NCBI GenBank assembly: GCA_963740605.1
Contig: CAVUFC010000018.1
Coordinates: 744,001-808,000 of the forward strand
DNA length: 64,000 nt
From: DASSUW01 sp963740605
GTDB lineage: Bacteria > Actinomycetota > Thermoleophilia > Solirubrobacterales > Solirubrobacteraceae
Direction: 5' to 3'
Shown: positions 32,424 to 40,661 of the stretch, one piece after another
Numbering within the stretch: position 1 is the first letter of the stretch
Layout of the letters: every line of letters starts with the position of its first letter
Made by a program: the position numbers and the translations under genes
Notes under the pieces: model-generated
Databases searched by the model: none
Told to the model about the DNA's origin: nothing
What the model saw: only the letters and a program-made list of their open reading frames with translations

Positions 32424-33340
32424 CCGCCTTCGAGTACGACCTGTCGCCGTTCATCGCCTTCCGGGATCGCGCCGCGTGCGAGCGCGTCCGTGCGATCCCG
32501 CGGGCGCTGCTCGCCGACCACCCGAACCCGGACTTCCGGATCGCGCTCGTCGACGAGCCGGGCGACTTTTACACCCGGTTCGCCACCGACCTGGTGGACC
32601 GCATTCGCGCAGCGCGCGATCAACAGCGCGACTTCGTCGCGATCCTGCCGGTCGGCCCGATGCCGCAGTACGAGATCGCGGCACGGCTGATCAATGAGGA
32701 GCGCCTGTCACTCGACCACGTGCACACGTTCAACATGGACGAGTACGCGAACGAGGACGGCGTGACGGCGCCGGTCTCGTGGCCCGGCTCGTTCCAGCGC
32801 GCGATGTTCGCGGGCTTCTTCAACCTCGTGGATCCCGAGTTGCGCCCGTCCGAGGGGCGCATCCACTTTCCGACCACCGACGCGATCGCCGACTACAGCG
32901 CGCGGATCGAGGCGCTCGGCGGCGCCGACGTCTGCTACGGCGGGATCGGCTGGAGCGGGCACATCGCGTTCTGGGAGCCGCATCTGGGCGCGGAGTTCGA
33001 CGGCGACCTGGAGGCGTACAAGCAGGCGGGCGCGCGGCTCGTCGAGCTGCATCCGATGACGGTCATGCAGAACGCGCTGCACTCGTTCGGCAGCGACTGG
33101 TCGTGGGTCCCGCCGAAGGCGAACACGATCGGCCCGCGCGAGGTGCTCGGCGCCCGCCATCGCAGCTTCTGGCTGGACGGCGACCTCGGCGGCGGCGTCT
33201 CGTGGCAGCGGTTCATCGCCCGGCTCGTCGCGCACGGTCCGGTGAACGAGTTCGTCCCCGGCTCGGTCCTGCAGACGGAGCGGACCGACTACACGATTCT
33301 CGGTAGCGTCGCCGACGACGTCGAGATCCACATGAGCTGA
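32420..33340 (+). CDS. Divergent NagB-like sugar-phosphate isomerase/deaminase
   Basis: 306 residues of the NagB/RpiA/DeoR-C superfamily. VAILPVGPMPQYEIAARLI is the phosphate loop, FNMDEYANED keeps the base Asp107 of the LDEY motif, and CYGGIGWSGHIAFWEP corresponds to the GxGxDGHIAFNEP lid of glucosamine-6-phosphate deaminase. There the catalytic Asp is Ser179 and Asn is Trp185, while His181 and Glu186 remain. The normal deaminase reaction is therefore doubtful and an isomerase or altered substrate is likely. The GTG start overlaps the stop of the sugar-binding lipoprotein, so uptake and metabolism of one sugar are probably linked. Confidence 0.78.
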   Translation: MTAFEYDLSPFIAFRDRAACERVRAIPRALLADHPNPDFRIALVDEPGDFYTRFATDLVDRIRAARDQQRDFVAILPVGPMPQYEIAARLINEERLSLDHVHTFNMDEYANEDGVTAPVSWPGSFQRAMFAGFFNLVDPELRPSEGRIHFPTTDAIADYSARIEALGGADVCYGGIGWSGHIAFWEPHLGAEFDGDLEAYKQAGARLVELHPMTVMQNALHSFGSDWSWVPPKANTIGPREVLGARHRSFWLDGDLGGGVSWQRFIARLVAHGPVNEFVPGSVLQTERTDYTILGSVADDVEIHMS

Positions 33341-33375
33341 GGGCCCCGCTCCCTCTCTCGAGAAGCGGGGCCCTC
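33339..33375. terminator. Terminator between convergent genes
   Basis: A perfect 12-bp stem (GAGGGCCCCGCT at 33339-33350 with 33364-33375) and a 13-nt loop. The left arm begins in the NagB-like stop codon, and the hairpin lies 7 bases before the end of the convergent HesB-like gene, so it can serve both strands. Confidence 0.75.
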
Positions 33376-33382
33376 GCTCAGA

Positions 33383-33721
33383 TCAAGCGATCGGGCCGGT
33401 GCCGTTCTCGCTCGGCGGCGGTGGTCCGGTCGCGTCGAGCAGGGCGAAGCCGATGTTGTTGCCTTCGACCTCGGCGTCGAGGACCTTGTCGTCCAGCGCC
33501 TCGGCGGCGGTCGGCTCCAGGTAGACGTGGGCGTCGGGTGCGCCGGCGTCCTGGTCGTCGGGCTCAGGCGAGCCGACGATCGACAGTTCCAGCGGGACGC
33601 CCTCGGGCGTTGGCTGGCCGGGAGCGATGCGCAAGCCGCCCTCCATCTCGCTGATCGGCGAGTCGGCGACGAGCTTACGCACGGCCTGTTCGGCGTTTGG
33701 AGTCAATGTGAGCATCACCAA
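33383..33721 (-). CDS. HesB/IscA-like protein lacking the cysteines
   Basis: 112 residues with the HesB/IscA beta-sandwich pattern (LTLTPNAEQAVRKLVADSP, GGLRIAPGQPTPEGVPLELSIVGSPEPDDQ, HVYLEPTAAEALDDKVLDAEVEGNNIGFALLD). The three cysteines that bind the Fe-S cluster or iron in IscA are all absent; there is no Cys in the protein. Similar cysteine-free homologs are widespread in actinobacteria and their job is unknown. The start may be the first ATG or the one two codons later (33715). Confidence 0.8.
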   Translation of the reverse strand: MVMLTLTPNAEQAVRKLVADSPISEMEGGLRIAPGQPTPEGVPLELSIVGSPEPDDQDAGAPDAHVYLEPTAAEALDDKVLDAEVEGNNIGFALLDATGPPPPSENGTGPIA

Positions 33722-33751
33722 TGCCCTACCCGATGATCTGGAGGTGACACG

Positions 33752-35209
33752 TCAGATCTCGCCCGCCGCCTGACAGGCGCTCGCACCGCTGCAGTGCCGG
33801 TACCGCGCAAGTGCGGCGCTCAACCGGGCCTGGAGCGTGGGCGAGAGCCGCCCAGCGCGGTTGTGGAGCTCGTACGGGTCGTGGCGGCGGTCGTAGAACT
33901 CGCGATCGCCGTTGTCGTACTCGACGTAGGTCGTCCAGCGCGTTCGCAAGGCACCGTAGCTCGGCGGCTTGCCCTGGGCCCAGCCCTGGCCGTCGGGGTC
34001 GCCGGTGCGGACGCCGGCGTCCGAGTGCTCGACCAGCAGGACGCGGCGCCAGTCCCGCGGCCGCTCGCCGTGAAGGAGCGGCGTCAGCGGCCGCCCGTCG
34101 CGCCGTGCGTCACGCGCCACGCCGGCCCACCGCTCGAACGTCGGCGCGAGGTCGACGGTGCCCGCGAGGGCGCTGCTCACGCGACCACGGGGCACGCCCG
34201 GGCCGGCAACCACGAGCGGCACGCGGATGTCGTGATCGAACGCCGTCCGCTTGCCTTCGGTCAGGCGGTGCTGGCCGAGGTGGTAGCCGTTGTCGGAGCT
34301 GAAGACGAAGTACGTCCGGCGGGCGACGCCCGCGGCGCGCACGGTGGCGCGGAGCCGGCCGATCATCTCGTCGACTGCCTGCACGGATCGCACGCGCATG
34401 CGGTACACGCGCAGGAGGTGCAGCCGCTGGCCCGCTCGCAAGGCGCGCCGGCGCCCGAGCCAACGCGGAGCGCCGCTGGTCGCGTCGTCGTACGAGCCGC
34501 CGCGCGGCATCTGCAGGTGCCGGAACAGGAACCGATGGCGCGGCGCCGGCGTGTAGGGCTTGTGCGGCGCGTAGGTCGACACGAGCGCGAAGAACGGGTG
34601 GCGGCGAGACCGCCGGATGAACCGCGCGGCGCGACGGGCGAGCACGTCGGTGACGTAGTCGCGCGGCTTGAATCCCGCGAGCGTCGCGTGGCCGTTGTCG
34701 GACTGCTGGTAGCCAAAGCCCGTGTAAGCCCAGCTCGACGCGAGCCACTCGTCCCAGCCGGGATCGCGGCCGTCGCGATCCGGGTGGTAGAGGTTGAGGT
34801 ACTTGCCCATCAGCGCGGTCCGGTAGCCGGCGCGCTGAAGCGAGCGGCCGATGCTCCGCCGGCGCGCGCCGTAGCGGCGGAACGCCGGATAGCCGCCGCC
34901 CGGCCGCGTGTTGCCGAGCACGTGGGTGTTGTGCGGGAACTCGCCGGTGAGGATCGTGGCGCGCGAGCTGCAGCAGAGCGAGTCCGAGACCATGAACTGC
35001 CGGAAGGTCATGCCGTCGCGCTGCAGCCGGCGCACGTTGGGCATGTGGCGCACGAGGTCCCAGGACAGGTCGTCGGTGAGGACGAAGACGACGTTCGGCG
35101 GCTTCGTGCCGGCACTCGCCGTGGAGGCCCCGCAGCACGCGATGAGCATGCCGGCGAGCAGGACTCCTGCGCCGACCCGGAACCGCCGATCCTTGGCCGC
35201 GTCGGCCAT
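33752..35209 (-). CDS. Secreted sulfatase (formylglycine type), copy 1
   Basis: 485 residues: a signal region (VGAGVLLAGMLIACCGASTASA), then the sulfatase fold beginning PPNVVFVLTDDLSWDLVRHMPNVRRL with the metal-binding DD. The activation motif reads LCCSSRATILTGEFPH, i.e. C-C-S-S-R rather than the canonical C-x-P-x-R. GYRTALMGKYLN, APHKPYTPAPRH and FSSDNGYHLGQHRL complete the active site. It probably hydrolyses sulfate esters outside the membrane after Cys is converted to formylglycine; no converting enzyme gene is seen here. A GAGGAGG Shine-Dalgarno precedes the ATG. It is a tandem paralog of the next gene. Confidence 0.9.
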   Translation of the reverse strand: MADAAKDRRFRVGAGVLLAGMLIACCGASTASAGTKPPNVVFVLTDDLSWDLVRHMPNVRRLQRDGMTFRQFMVSDSLCCSSRATILTGEFPHNTHVLGNTRPGGGYPAFRRYGARRRSIGRSLQRAGYRTALMGKYLNLYHPDRDGRDPGWDEWLASSWAYTGFGYQQSDNGHATLAGFKPRDYVTDVLARRAARFIRRSRRHPFFALVSTYAPHKPYTPAPRHRFLFRHLQMPRGGSYDDATSGAPRWLGRRRALRAGQRLHLLRVYRMRVRSVQAVDEMIGRLRATVRAAGVARRTYFVFSSDNGYHLGQHRLTEGKRTAFDHDIRVPLVVAGPGVPRGRVSSALAGTVDLAPTFERWAGVARDARRDGRPLTPLLHGERPRDWRRVLLVEHSDAGVRTGDPDGQGWAQGKPPSYGALRTRWTTYVEYDNGDREFYDRRHDPYELHNRAGRLSPTLQARLSAALARYRHCSGASACQAAGEI

Positions 35210-35308
35210 CCGATCCTCCTCGTTCGACCGTCTAGTGGACGGTCACCAAGGTCTCGGACGCGCGGTCCGCCTACCTCCAACCTGGGGGTGAAATCGATCC
35301 CCCGGCCG

Positions 35309-36808
35309 TCAGGTGTGGCGCCGCAGGGGCGCGCTGAAGCCGGCGGCGAAGCAGGCGCTCGCGCCGTGGCAGCCTCGGTAGCGCGCGAGCGCGGCGCTCA
35401 ACCGCGCGCGGCGTGCTGGGGTGAGTTGGGCGGCGCGGTTGTGCAGCTCGTAGGGGTCGTCGCGGCGGTCGTAGAACTCGCGGTCGCCGTTGGCGTACTC
35501 GACGTAGGTCATGCGCCGGGTGCGGAGCGCGGTGTAGCTGTCGGGCTTGCCCTCGGCCCAGCCCTGCGCGTCAGGGTCGCCGGGGCGGACCGCGTCGTCG
35601 GTGTGCTCGATCACCAGTGCGCGACGCCAGTGCCGCGGCCGCCGCCCATCGAGCAGCGGACCCAGCGACCGGCCGTCGCGTCCGCGGTCGACCCGCAGCC
35701 GCGCCCAGTCCTCGAACGTCGGCGCGAGGTCGACCGCGCCGGTCATCGCCGAGGTCGCCCGGTGCCGTGCCACGCCCGGGCCGGTCACGATCAACGGCAC
35801 GCGGATGTCGGAATCGAACGCCGTGCGCTTGCCGTCGGTCAGGCGATGCTGGCCGAGATGGAAGCCGTTGTCGGACGAGAACATGATGTACGTGTTGCGC
35901 GCGACGCCGGTCGCGCGCAGCGCGGCACGCAGGCGCCCGATCATGCGGTCCACGTCGAGGACCGACCGCGCGCGCTCGCGGAACACCCGCTGGAGGTGCG
36001 CGATCTGGTCGCGGCGCAGCGGCGGGCGGTGACCCAACCACGCCGGAGGCGCGCTGCTCGGCGCATCGAACGCACCGCCGCTCGGAAGCCGCAGGTGGCG
36101 GAACTTCGATCGGTCCCGTGGCGCCGGCGTGAACGGCGCGTGCGGCGCGTAGGTCGCGATCTCGGCGAAGAACGGGCCACGCCCGGCAGACCCGCGGACG
36201 AACCGCAGCGCGCGCCGCGCCAGCGCGGTGGTCACGTAGTCGCGCGGGCGGTAGCCGGCGATCGTCGGCCGGCCGTTGTCGGACTCCTCGTAGCCGAATC
36301 CGTCGTAGGCGTAGCTCGAGCCGAGCCACTCGCTCCAACCGGGGTCCTCGCCCTCGCGGAACGGCTGGTAGCCGTTGAGGTACTTGCCGAACAGCGCGGT
36401 CCGGTAGCCCGACCGCTGGAGTGAGATCGCGACGCTACGGCGCTGCGCGCCGGCCGCGTGGAAGGCGTAGTAGCCGCCGTACGGCGGAGTGTTGCTGAGC
36501 ACGTGCGTGTCGTGCGGGAACTCACCGGTGAAGATCGTCGCCCGCGAGCTGCAGCACAGCGAGTCCGAGACCATGAACTGCCGGAACGTCATCCCGTCGC
36601 GCTGGAGCTGCCGGACATGGGGCATGAACCGCAACAGGTCCCACGAGAGGTCGTCGGTGAGGACGAAGACGATGTTCGGACGCCGGTCGGTGCGGCGGAC
36701 GGCCCGCGGTCGCGCGCGCGGGCCCGGCGGCATGAGCACGACGACCGCCAGGGCGCTGAGGAGGAGCAGCGCGGCGCCGGACCAGAGGATTCTTCGCGGG
36801 GGCACCAT
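35309..36808 (-). CDS. Secreted sulfatase (formylglycine type), copy 2
   Basis: 499 residues with one N-terminal membrane or signal segment (ILWSGAALLLLSALAVVVLM) and the same sulfatase core (PNIVFVLTDDLSWDLLRFMPHVRQL, LCCSSRATIFTGEFPHDTHV, GYRTALFGKYLNGYQP, FSSDNGFHLGQHRLTDGKRTAFDSDIRVPL). Similarity to copy 1 extends over nearly the whole length, including the unusual CCSSR motif, so the pair arose by duplication and the motif is not a sequencing error. AAAGGGGG upstream is the likely Shine-Dalgarno. Substrate unknown. Confidence 0.9.
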   Translation of the reverse strand: MVPPRRILWSGAALLLLSALAVVVLMPPGPRARPRAVRRTDRRPNIVFVLTDDLSWDLLRFMPHVRQLQRDGMTFRQFMVSDSLCCSSRATIFTGEFPHDTHVLSNTPPYGGYYAFHAAGAQRRSVAISLQRSGYRTALFGKYLNGYQPFREGEDPGWSEWLGSSYAYDGFGYEESDNGRPTIAGYRPRDYVTTALARRALRFVRGSAGRGPFFAEIATYAPHAPFTPAPRDRSKFRHLRLPSGGAFDAPSSAPPAWLGHRPPLRRDQIAHLQRVFRERARSVLDVDRMIGRLRAALRATGVARNTYIMFSSDNGFHLGQHRLTDGKRTAFDSDIRVPLIVTGPGVARHRATSAMTGAVDLAPTFEDWARLRVDRGRDGRSLGPLLDGRRPRHWRRALVIEHTDDAVRPGDPDAQGWAEGKPDSYTALRTRRMTYVEYANGDREFYDRRDDPYELHNRAAQLTPARRARLSAALARYRGCHGASACFAAGFSAPLRRHT

Positions 36809-36823
36809 GGACCCCCTTTGAGG

Positions 36824-37066
36824 CTAATGCGGCTTCAGCCGCAGCACCGAGCTGTGGACCAGCGGCGTCACGCCGTCGCCGGCGGTGAGCACGACCCAGG
36901 CCCGCACGGAGCGCCGCAGCTTGACGGCGAAGCGTGCGCGCGAGTGTGCGTCGAGCCTGGCCGTGCGCACCGGCCACCAGCCTAAGCGCTCCTTGAGATG
37001 CATCTGGAGCACGACCGTCGCACCGTGCGACGCCGGCAGCACGCGACGTTCGGCCCCGGCGATCCG
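36824..37066 (-). pseudogene. 3' remnant of an envelope protein (GWWPV-type beta domain)
   Basis: The frame ending at 36824 encodes ATVVLQMHLKERLGWWPV, then LDAHSRARFAVKLRRSVRAWVVLTAGDG and a short C-terminus. It reads as a genuine C-terminal beta-sandwich of a kind I associate with exported actinobacterial cupredoxin proteins. Upstream the frame loses coding character and runs into a cupredoxin fragment on the opposite strand. It looks like a 3' fragment left after a rearrangement. Confidence 0.45.
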
Positions 37067-37342
37067 AACGCCGACCCGAACTCCTACCTGGGCCAGATCG
37101 CCAGTACGTTCACGGGAGCGCAGCTCGATCAGCGCGGGCTCTACCCGAGCGAGCCGCCGCCGACCGTGGCGAGCTACATGCTCTCGCTGCACGGCAACGG
37201 ATTCTGGAACTCCGGCGTGATGGACAACGACGCCGGCTCAACGCCGGCCAACGCGAATGCCGTGAAGTTCGACACCCCTGGGACGTTTGACTTCGACTGC
37301 ATGATTCACCCCTTCATGCACGGGCAGGTCATCGTCAATTGA
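36998..37342 (+). pseudogene. 5'-truncated cupredoxin (plastocyanin-like) fragment
   Basis: From about 37046 the frame encodes TFGPGDPNADPNSYLGQIA... and ends GTFDFDCMIHPFMHGQVIVN, the C-x-x-H-x-x-M type 1 copper loop of blue copper proteins (Cys, His and Met present). The N-terminal strand with the first His and the signal peptide are missing; the bases before 37046 read as antisense of the neighbouring remnant. It is a non-functional piece on its own. Confidence 0.55.
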
Positions 37343-37346
37343 GGCG

Positions 37347-37865
37347 TTGGGCCCCGGCCGTGACGCCAACGTCAAGCCCGGACGCACCTACACGTACAAG
37401 CTGAACGCCCGCAAGGACTCGATCGGCGCCTGGCCCTACCACGACCACGGGCCGGAGATGGAGGCCTCGATCGACGGCGGGATGTGGGGCATGCTCTCGA
37501 TCCGCGGCCGCCACGAGAAAGTGCCGGACCGCGAGTTCGTCGTCGTGTTCGCCCCGATGCTCAGCTTCCAGACGATCGACGGCCGCGCCTTCGTCGGCAA
37601 CACACCGGTCTTCCGCTCACGCGTCGGCGACACCGTGCAGTGGGACGTGATGGCGACGGGCTCCGAGCACCACACGTTCCACGTCCACGGTCATCGCTGG
37701 AAGGCGCCCGACGGGAGCGACCGCGACACCCAGACCGTCGGCCCAGCCGAGTCGTTCCGGATCCGCTGGAAGGAGAAGGACCCGGGCACATGGCTCAACC
37801 ACTGCCACGTCGAGTCCCACATGGCCGCGGGGATGATCGGCACGTACCACGTGTCGTCGAAGTGA
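37347..37865 (+). pseudogene. 5'-truncated multicopper oxidase
   Basis: The frame (first codon TTG at 37347) encodes IGAWPYHDHGPEMEASIDGG, the second HxH motif of a multicopper oxidase domain 1, then VFAPMLSFQTIDGRAF, HHTFHVHGHRW and GTWLNHCHVESHMAAGMIGTYHV, the two C-terminal copper motifs. The first HxH motif and the whole N-terminus with signal peptide are absent, so the trinuclear copper site cannot form. It starts 5 bases after the cupredoxin fragment stop and overlaps the next remnant by GTGA. Confidence 0.65.
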
Positions 37866-38122
37866 GCCCCGAGCCGCTCGACGTCCTGATCGGCGAGCTC
37901 CGCGACCCCGACGAGGAGGACGCTGCGCAGTACGTCATCGAACGGGACTACGGCCGCGCGGCGTGCCGAACCTGATCCACCGGCTGCCGGGCTGCGACGA
38001 GGACTGCCTGTGCCTGATCGAGGCGCTCGACCACGTGCGCGACGCGACCGTACTCGAGCCGCTCGCACCCGAACCCGTTCGTGCGCGAGCGCTTCCGCCT
38101 GGTGCTGCTCGGGCTCCGCTAA
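37862..38122 (+). pseudogene. Frameshifted small gene
   Basis: Coding-like sequence switches frame twice. It starts SPEPLDVLIGELRDPDEEDAA (GTG at 37862), continues in a second frame as NLIHRLPGCDEDCLCLIEALDHVRD and ends as NPFVRERFRLVLLGLR at a TAA (38120-38122). Read together it gives an acidic helical protein of about 85 residues. Two indels (near 37970 and 38075) disable it. Family unknown; it sits at the end of the copper-protein graveyard. Confidence 0.45.
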
Positions 38123-38487
38123 ACGCGCTGATAGAGCGCGGCGTACGCGACGCCGGCGCGCTGGATCATCAGCGGGCTCGACCAGCGCGCGACGGTGACG
38201 TCGCTCGGCCCGGAGTAGACACGCATGCCGAGATACCCGCGGTTCCCGGCGAACGCGCCCGGCTCGGTCGCGCACGGCTCGACCAGGATCACGCCGCCCG
38301 GCTCGTCGACCGCGCCCTCCTCGTGCACGAGCTCATACTCGCCCTCGGGCGCGACGGCGATGTAGCGCACCGGGGCGTCGTCGCGCACCGCGCGCAGCAG
38401 CACGCCCGGCGCCCCAGCGGCCTCCCAGGCCGCTAGGAACTCGTCGTCCTCGCCGGGCGCGACGTCGAACAGCTCGATCGACGGCAT
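38119..38487 (-). CDS. Antibiotic biosynthesis monooxygenase-like (ABM) protein
   Basis: 122 residues: MPSIELFDVAPGEDDEFLAAWEAAGAPGVLLRAVRDDAPVRYIAV is the start of a ferredoxin-like dimeric alpha/beta barrel, with a second half (EYELVHEEGAVDEPGGVILVEPCATEPG ... VARWSSPLMIQRAG). Such small proteins bind or oxidise aromatic or heme-like ligands; the role here is unknown. The ATG at 38487 fits the domain start. It overlaps the convergent frameshifted gene at its end. Confidence 0.55.
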   Translation of the reverse strand: MPSIELFDVAPGEDDEFLAAWEAAGAPGVLLRAVRDDAPVRYIAVAPEGEYELVHEEGAVDEPGGVILVEPCATEPGAFAGNRGYLGMRVYSGPSDVTVARWSSPLMIQRAGVAYAALYQRV

Positions 38488-38506
38488 TGCGGGAGGATGC
38501 CGGGTC

Positions 38507-39493
38507 GTGGACGTCGAGCAGCTCCGCGCCTTCACCTACGAGCGCCAACGCCTCGGCCGCGCCGCACCGAACGGGGCGGCCGCGCTGAAGGACGTGATCG
38601 CGGTCTACAGCGCTCATCCGTCAGCGCCGCTCGCGCTCCACGCGCGGGCGGCGAAGTTCGACGGCGCGGCGTTCCGGCGGCTCGCCACGCTGCGCCTGCC
38701 GGCGATGCGGCAGTCGATCCACCTGCTCCCGCGCAAGACCGCGCACCTGGCGTTTCACGCGACGCCGGCGCCCGCGGCCGACCGCGCCAAGCGCATGCGC
38801 CACTTCAAGGTCTCCGACAAGCGCTACGAGGAGCTGCGGACGGCGCTCCTGAAGGCCGCCAAGGAACCGCTCACGCAGGATGGGCTGCGCGAGGCGGCGG
38901 GCGCCGACGCGAAGGAGATCAAGGGCGTGTCGGCGCAGATGACGCGCGACGGCGAGCTGGTCCGCGTGGCGGGAGGCAAGGGACTGCGCTCGAACGAGCT
39001 GCGCTACCAGGCCGCAGCGCTCCCGCAGGCTGACGCCGACGAGGCGCTCGCCTGGCTCGCGGGAGAGTATCTGCGCGCGTTCGGGCCGATCCGCGTGAAG
39101 GACTTCACGTGGTGGGCGGGCGTGACCGCCGGCCGCGCCAAGGCCGCGCTCGCCGAGCACGACACCGAGGAGGTCGACGGCTACCTGATCCGCACGCGCG
39201 ATCGTCGCGCCTTTGCGGGCGCGAAACCGGCGCGCGGTGTGGACCTGCTCCCCAAGTGGGACTGCTACCAGATGGGCTACGCGCCGGACGGGCGTGACCG
39301 GTTCGCGCACCCGGACGTCGTCAAGCGCTGCTACGACTTCCGCGGCGACGGACGGCCGGTGATCCTCGTCGACGGCGAGGCGGCCGGCACGTGGGACAAG
39401 GGCGAGGTGGACCTGTTCGACTCCGCGACGAAGAAGGTCCGCGCCGCGATCGACAAGCGCCTCGACGAGGTCAACGCGTTCCTGGAGAGCTAG
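38507..39493 (+). CDS. Winged-helix DNA-binding protein (AlkZ/YcaQ-like, PF06224)
   Basis: 328 residues. The N-terminal part (LRAFTYERQRLGRAAPNGAAALKDVIAVYSAHPSAPLALHAR) and the later FGPIRVKDFTWWAGVTAGRAKAALAE match the HTH_42 family that includes the crosslink-repair glycosylases AlkX/AlkZ. The characteristic catalytic QxQ or QxD pair of AlkZ is not obvious, so glycosylase activity is unproven. The C-terminus ends RPVILVDGEAAGTWD...VRAAIDKRLDEVNAFL, typical of the family. The GTG start at 38507 lies 19 bases from the divergent ABM-like gene; the end overlaps the glycosyltransferase by 23 bases. Confidence 0.75.
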   Translation: MDVEQLRAFTYERQRLGRAAPNGAAALKDVIAVYSAHPSAPLALHARAAKFDGAAFRRLATLRLPAMRQSIHLLPRKTAHLAFHATPAPAADRAKRMRHFKVSDKRYEELRTALLKAAKEPLTQDGLREAAGADAKEIKGVSAQMTRDGELVRVAGGKGLRSNELRYQAAALPQADADEALAWLAGEYLRAFGPIRVKDFTWWAGVTAGRAKAALAEHDTEEVDGYLIRTRDRRAFAGAKPARGVDLLPKWDCYQMGYAPDGRDRFAHPDVVKRCYDFRGDGRPVILVDGEAAGTWDKGEVDLFDSATKKVRAAIDKRLDEVNAFLES

Positions 39494-40661
39494 CCCAGGC
39501 CTCGATCTCGTCCACCGCCCGCGAGCCACCATCGTGGGCGGCGATCCAGTCGGCCGCGCGCTGTACCCGCGGGAGGAGATCAGAGCCCAGCGCGCGACGA
39601 ACGGCGAGCCGGACACCCCGCGGCGTGCAGAACCGTCGCGGCAGCCGCACGCCGAGCCCAGCCCAGTCGACCCGCGCCGCGTTCTCGCCCATGTCACCGC
39701 CCGCCGGCGACAGCACGACCGGGCAACCGCACGCCAGCGCGCGCATCAGCGTCCCGTGCCCGCCGTGGGCGACGACCAGGTCACAGGCCGGCATCGTCTG
39801 CGAGTAGGACAGCCACGGCACGAGCACGGCGTTCACCGGCACCGAGAGCGGCGGCACGGGCTCGCGCCCGTTGTAGGTGGCGATCACCCGTACGTCCTCG
39901 CGCGCCAAGCCGGCCAGCGCCGCCCGCAGCAGCCGGTGCGACGGATCCTGCGCCGTCGACGGTGCCACCAGCACGACCGGGCCCGAGCCGGGGGGAGGCG
40001 CCACGCGCTCCCCGGCGGGCTCCCACATCAACGGCCCGACGATGCGCAGCCACTCCGGCCACGAGCGGGGGTACTCGAGCTGCGGCAGCGTCGCGACCAG
40101 CGCCAGCGACCGCGAGATGCCGGTGTGGCGCCACGGCAGCGGACCGAGACCGAGGCGGGCGCGGCACTCGTTGTACTCCCGCCGCCCCCGTTCGAGCCCG
40201 CTCGCGATCAGCGGATCGGTGAGCCGCCACCCGAGCTTCCCGACCATCGTCCGCGGCAGGCGCGCCCCGATTGCGTACGGCGGGAAGCCCGGTGCGAGGT
40301 CCGGATACACGTGCGGGACCAGCGTCGCCACCGGCACGCCCTCGAGCTCCGCCGCCAGCGCCGGCGCGGGCGTGAGGATGTCCGACACCGCCACGTCCGG
40401 CGCGAACGACCGGATCACCGGGCGCGTCTCCTCGGCAGCCCGCACCGCGGCCTCGTACGGCTTCAGCGGCCGCTCGCGCGTCGGGAACACCTGGTACTCC
40501 GGTGCCGCCGCGAACTCCATCCCCGCCGCGACCGCGTCGGGCTCCCAGCGCCGCCACGTCTGCAGCGCGACCGAATGCCCGCGCGCAACCAGCGCCTCGC
40601 CGAGCGCGAGCATCGGGAACGCGTGCCCGGGGTCGCCGAACGCGCCGAGGAGGACCTTCAA
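39471..40661 (-). CDS. UGT/MGT-type glycosyltransferase
   Basis: 396 residues of the GT1-like nucleotide-sugar family: KVLLGAFGDPGHAFPMLALGEALVARGHSVAL at the start (GH acceptor loop) and CDLVVAHGGHGTLMRALACGCPVVLSPAGGDMGENAARV as donor-binding motif. It probably glycosylates a small hydrophobic molecule. The start is a TTG that overlaps the stop of the upstream LLM oxidoreductase (TTGA), so the two enzymes are translationally coupled and probably act on the same compound. Confidence 0.85.
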   Translation of the reverse strand: MKVLLGAFGDPGHAFPMLALGEALVARGHSVALQTWRRWEPDAVAAGMEFAAAPEYQVFPTRERPLKPYEAAVRAAEETRPVIRSFAPDVAVSDILTPAPALAAELEGVPVATLVPHVYPDLAPGFPPYAIGARLPRTMVGKLGWRLTDPLIASGLERGRREYNECRARLGLGPLPWRHTGISRSLALVATLPQLEYPRSWPEWLRIVGPLMWEPAGERVAPPPGSGPVVLVAPSTAQDPSHRLLRAALAGLAREDVRVIATYNGREPVPPLSVPVNAVLVPWLSYSQTMPACDLVVAHGGHGTLMRALACGCPVVLSPAGGDMGENAARVDWAGLGVRLPRRFCTPRGVRLAVRRALGSDLLPRVQRAADWIAAHDGGSRAVDEIEAWASSPGTR

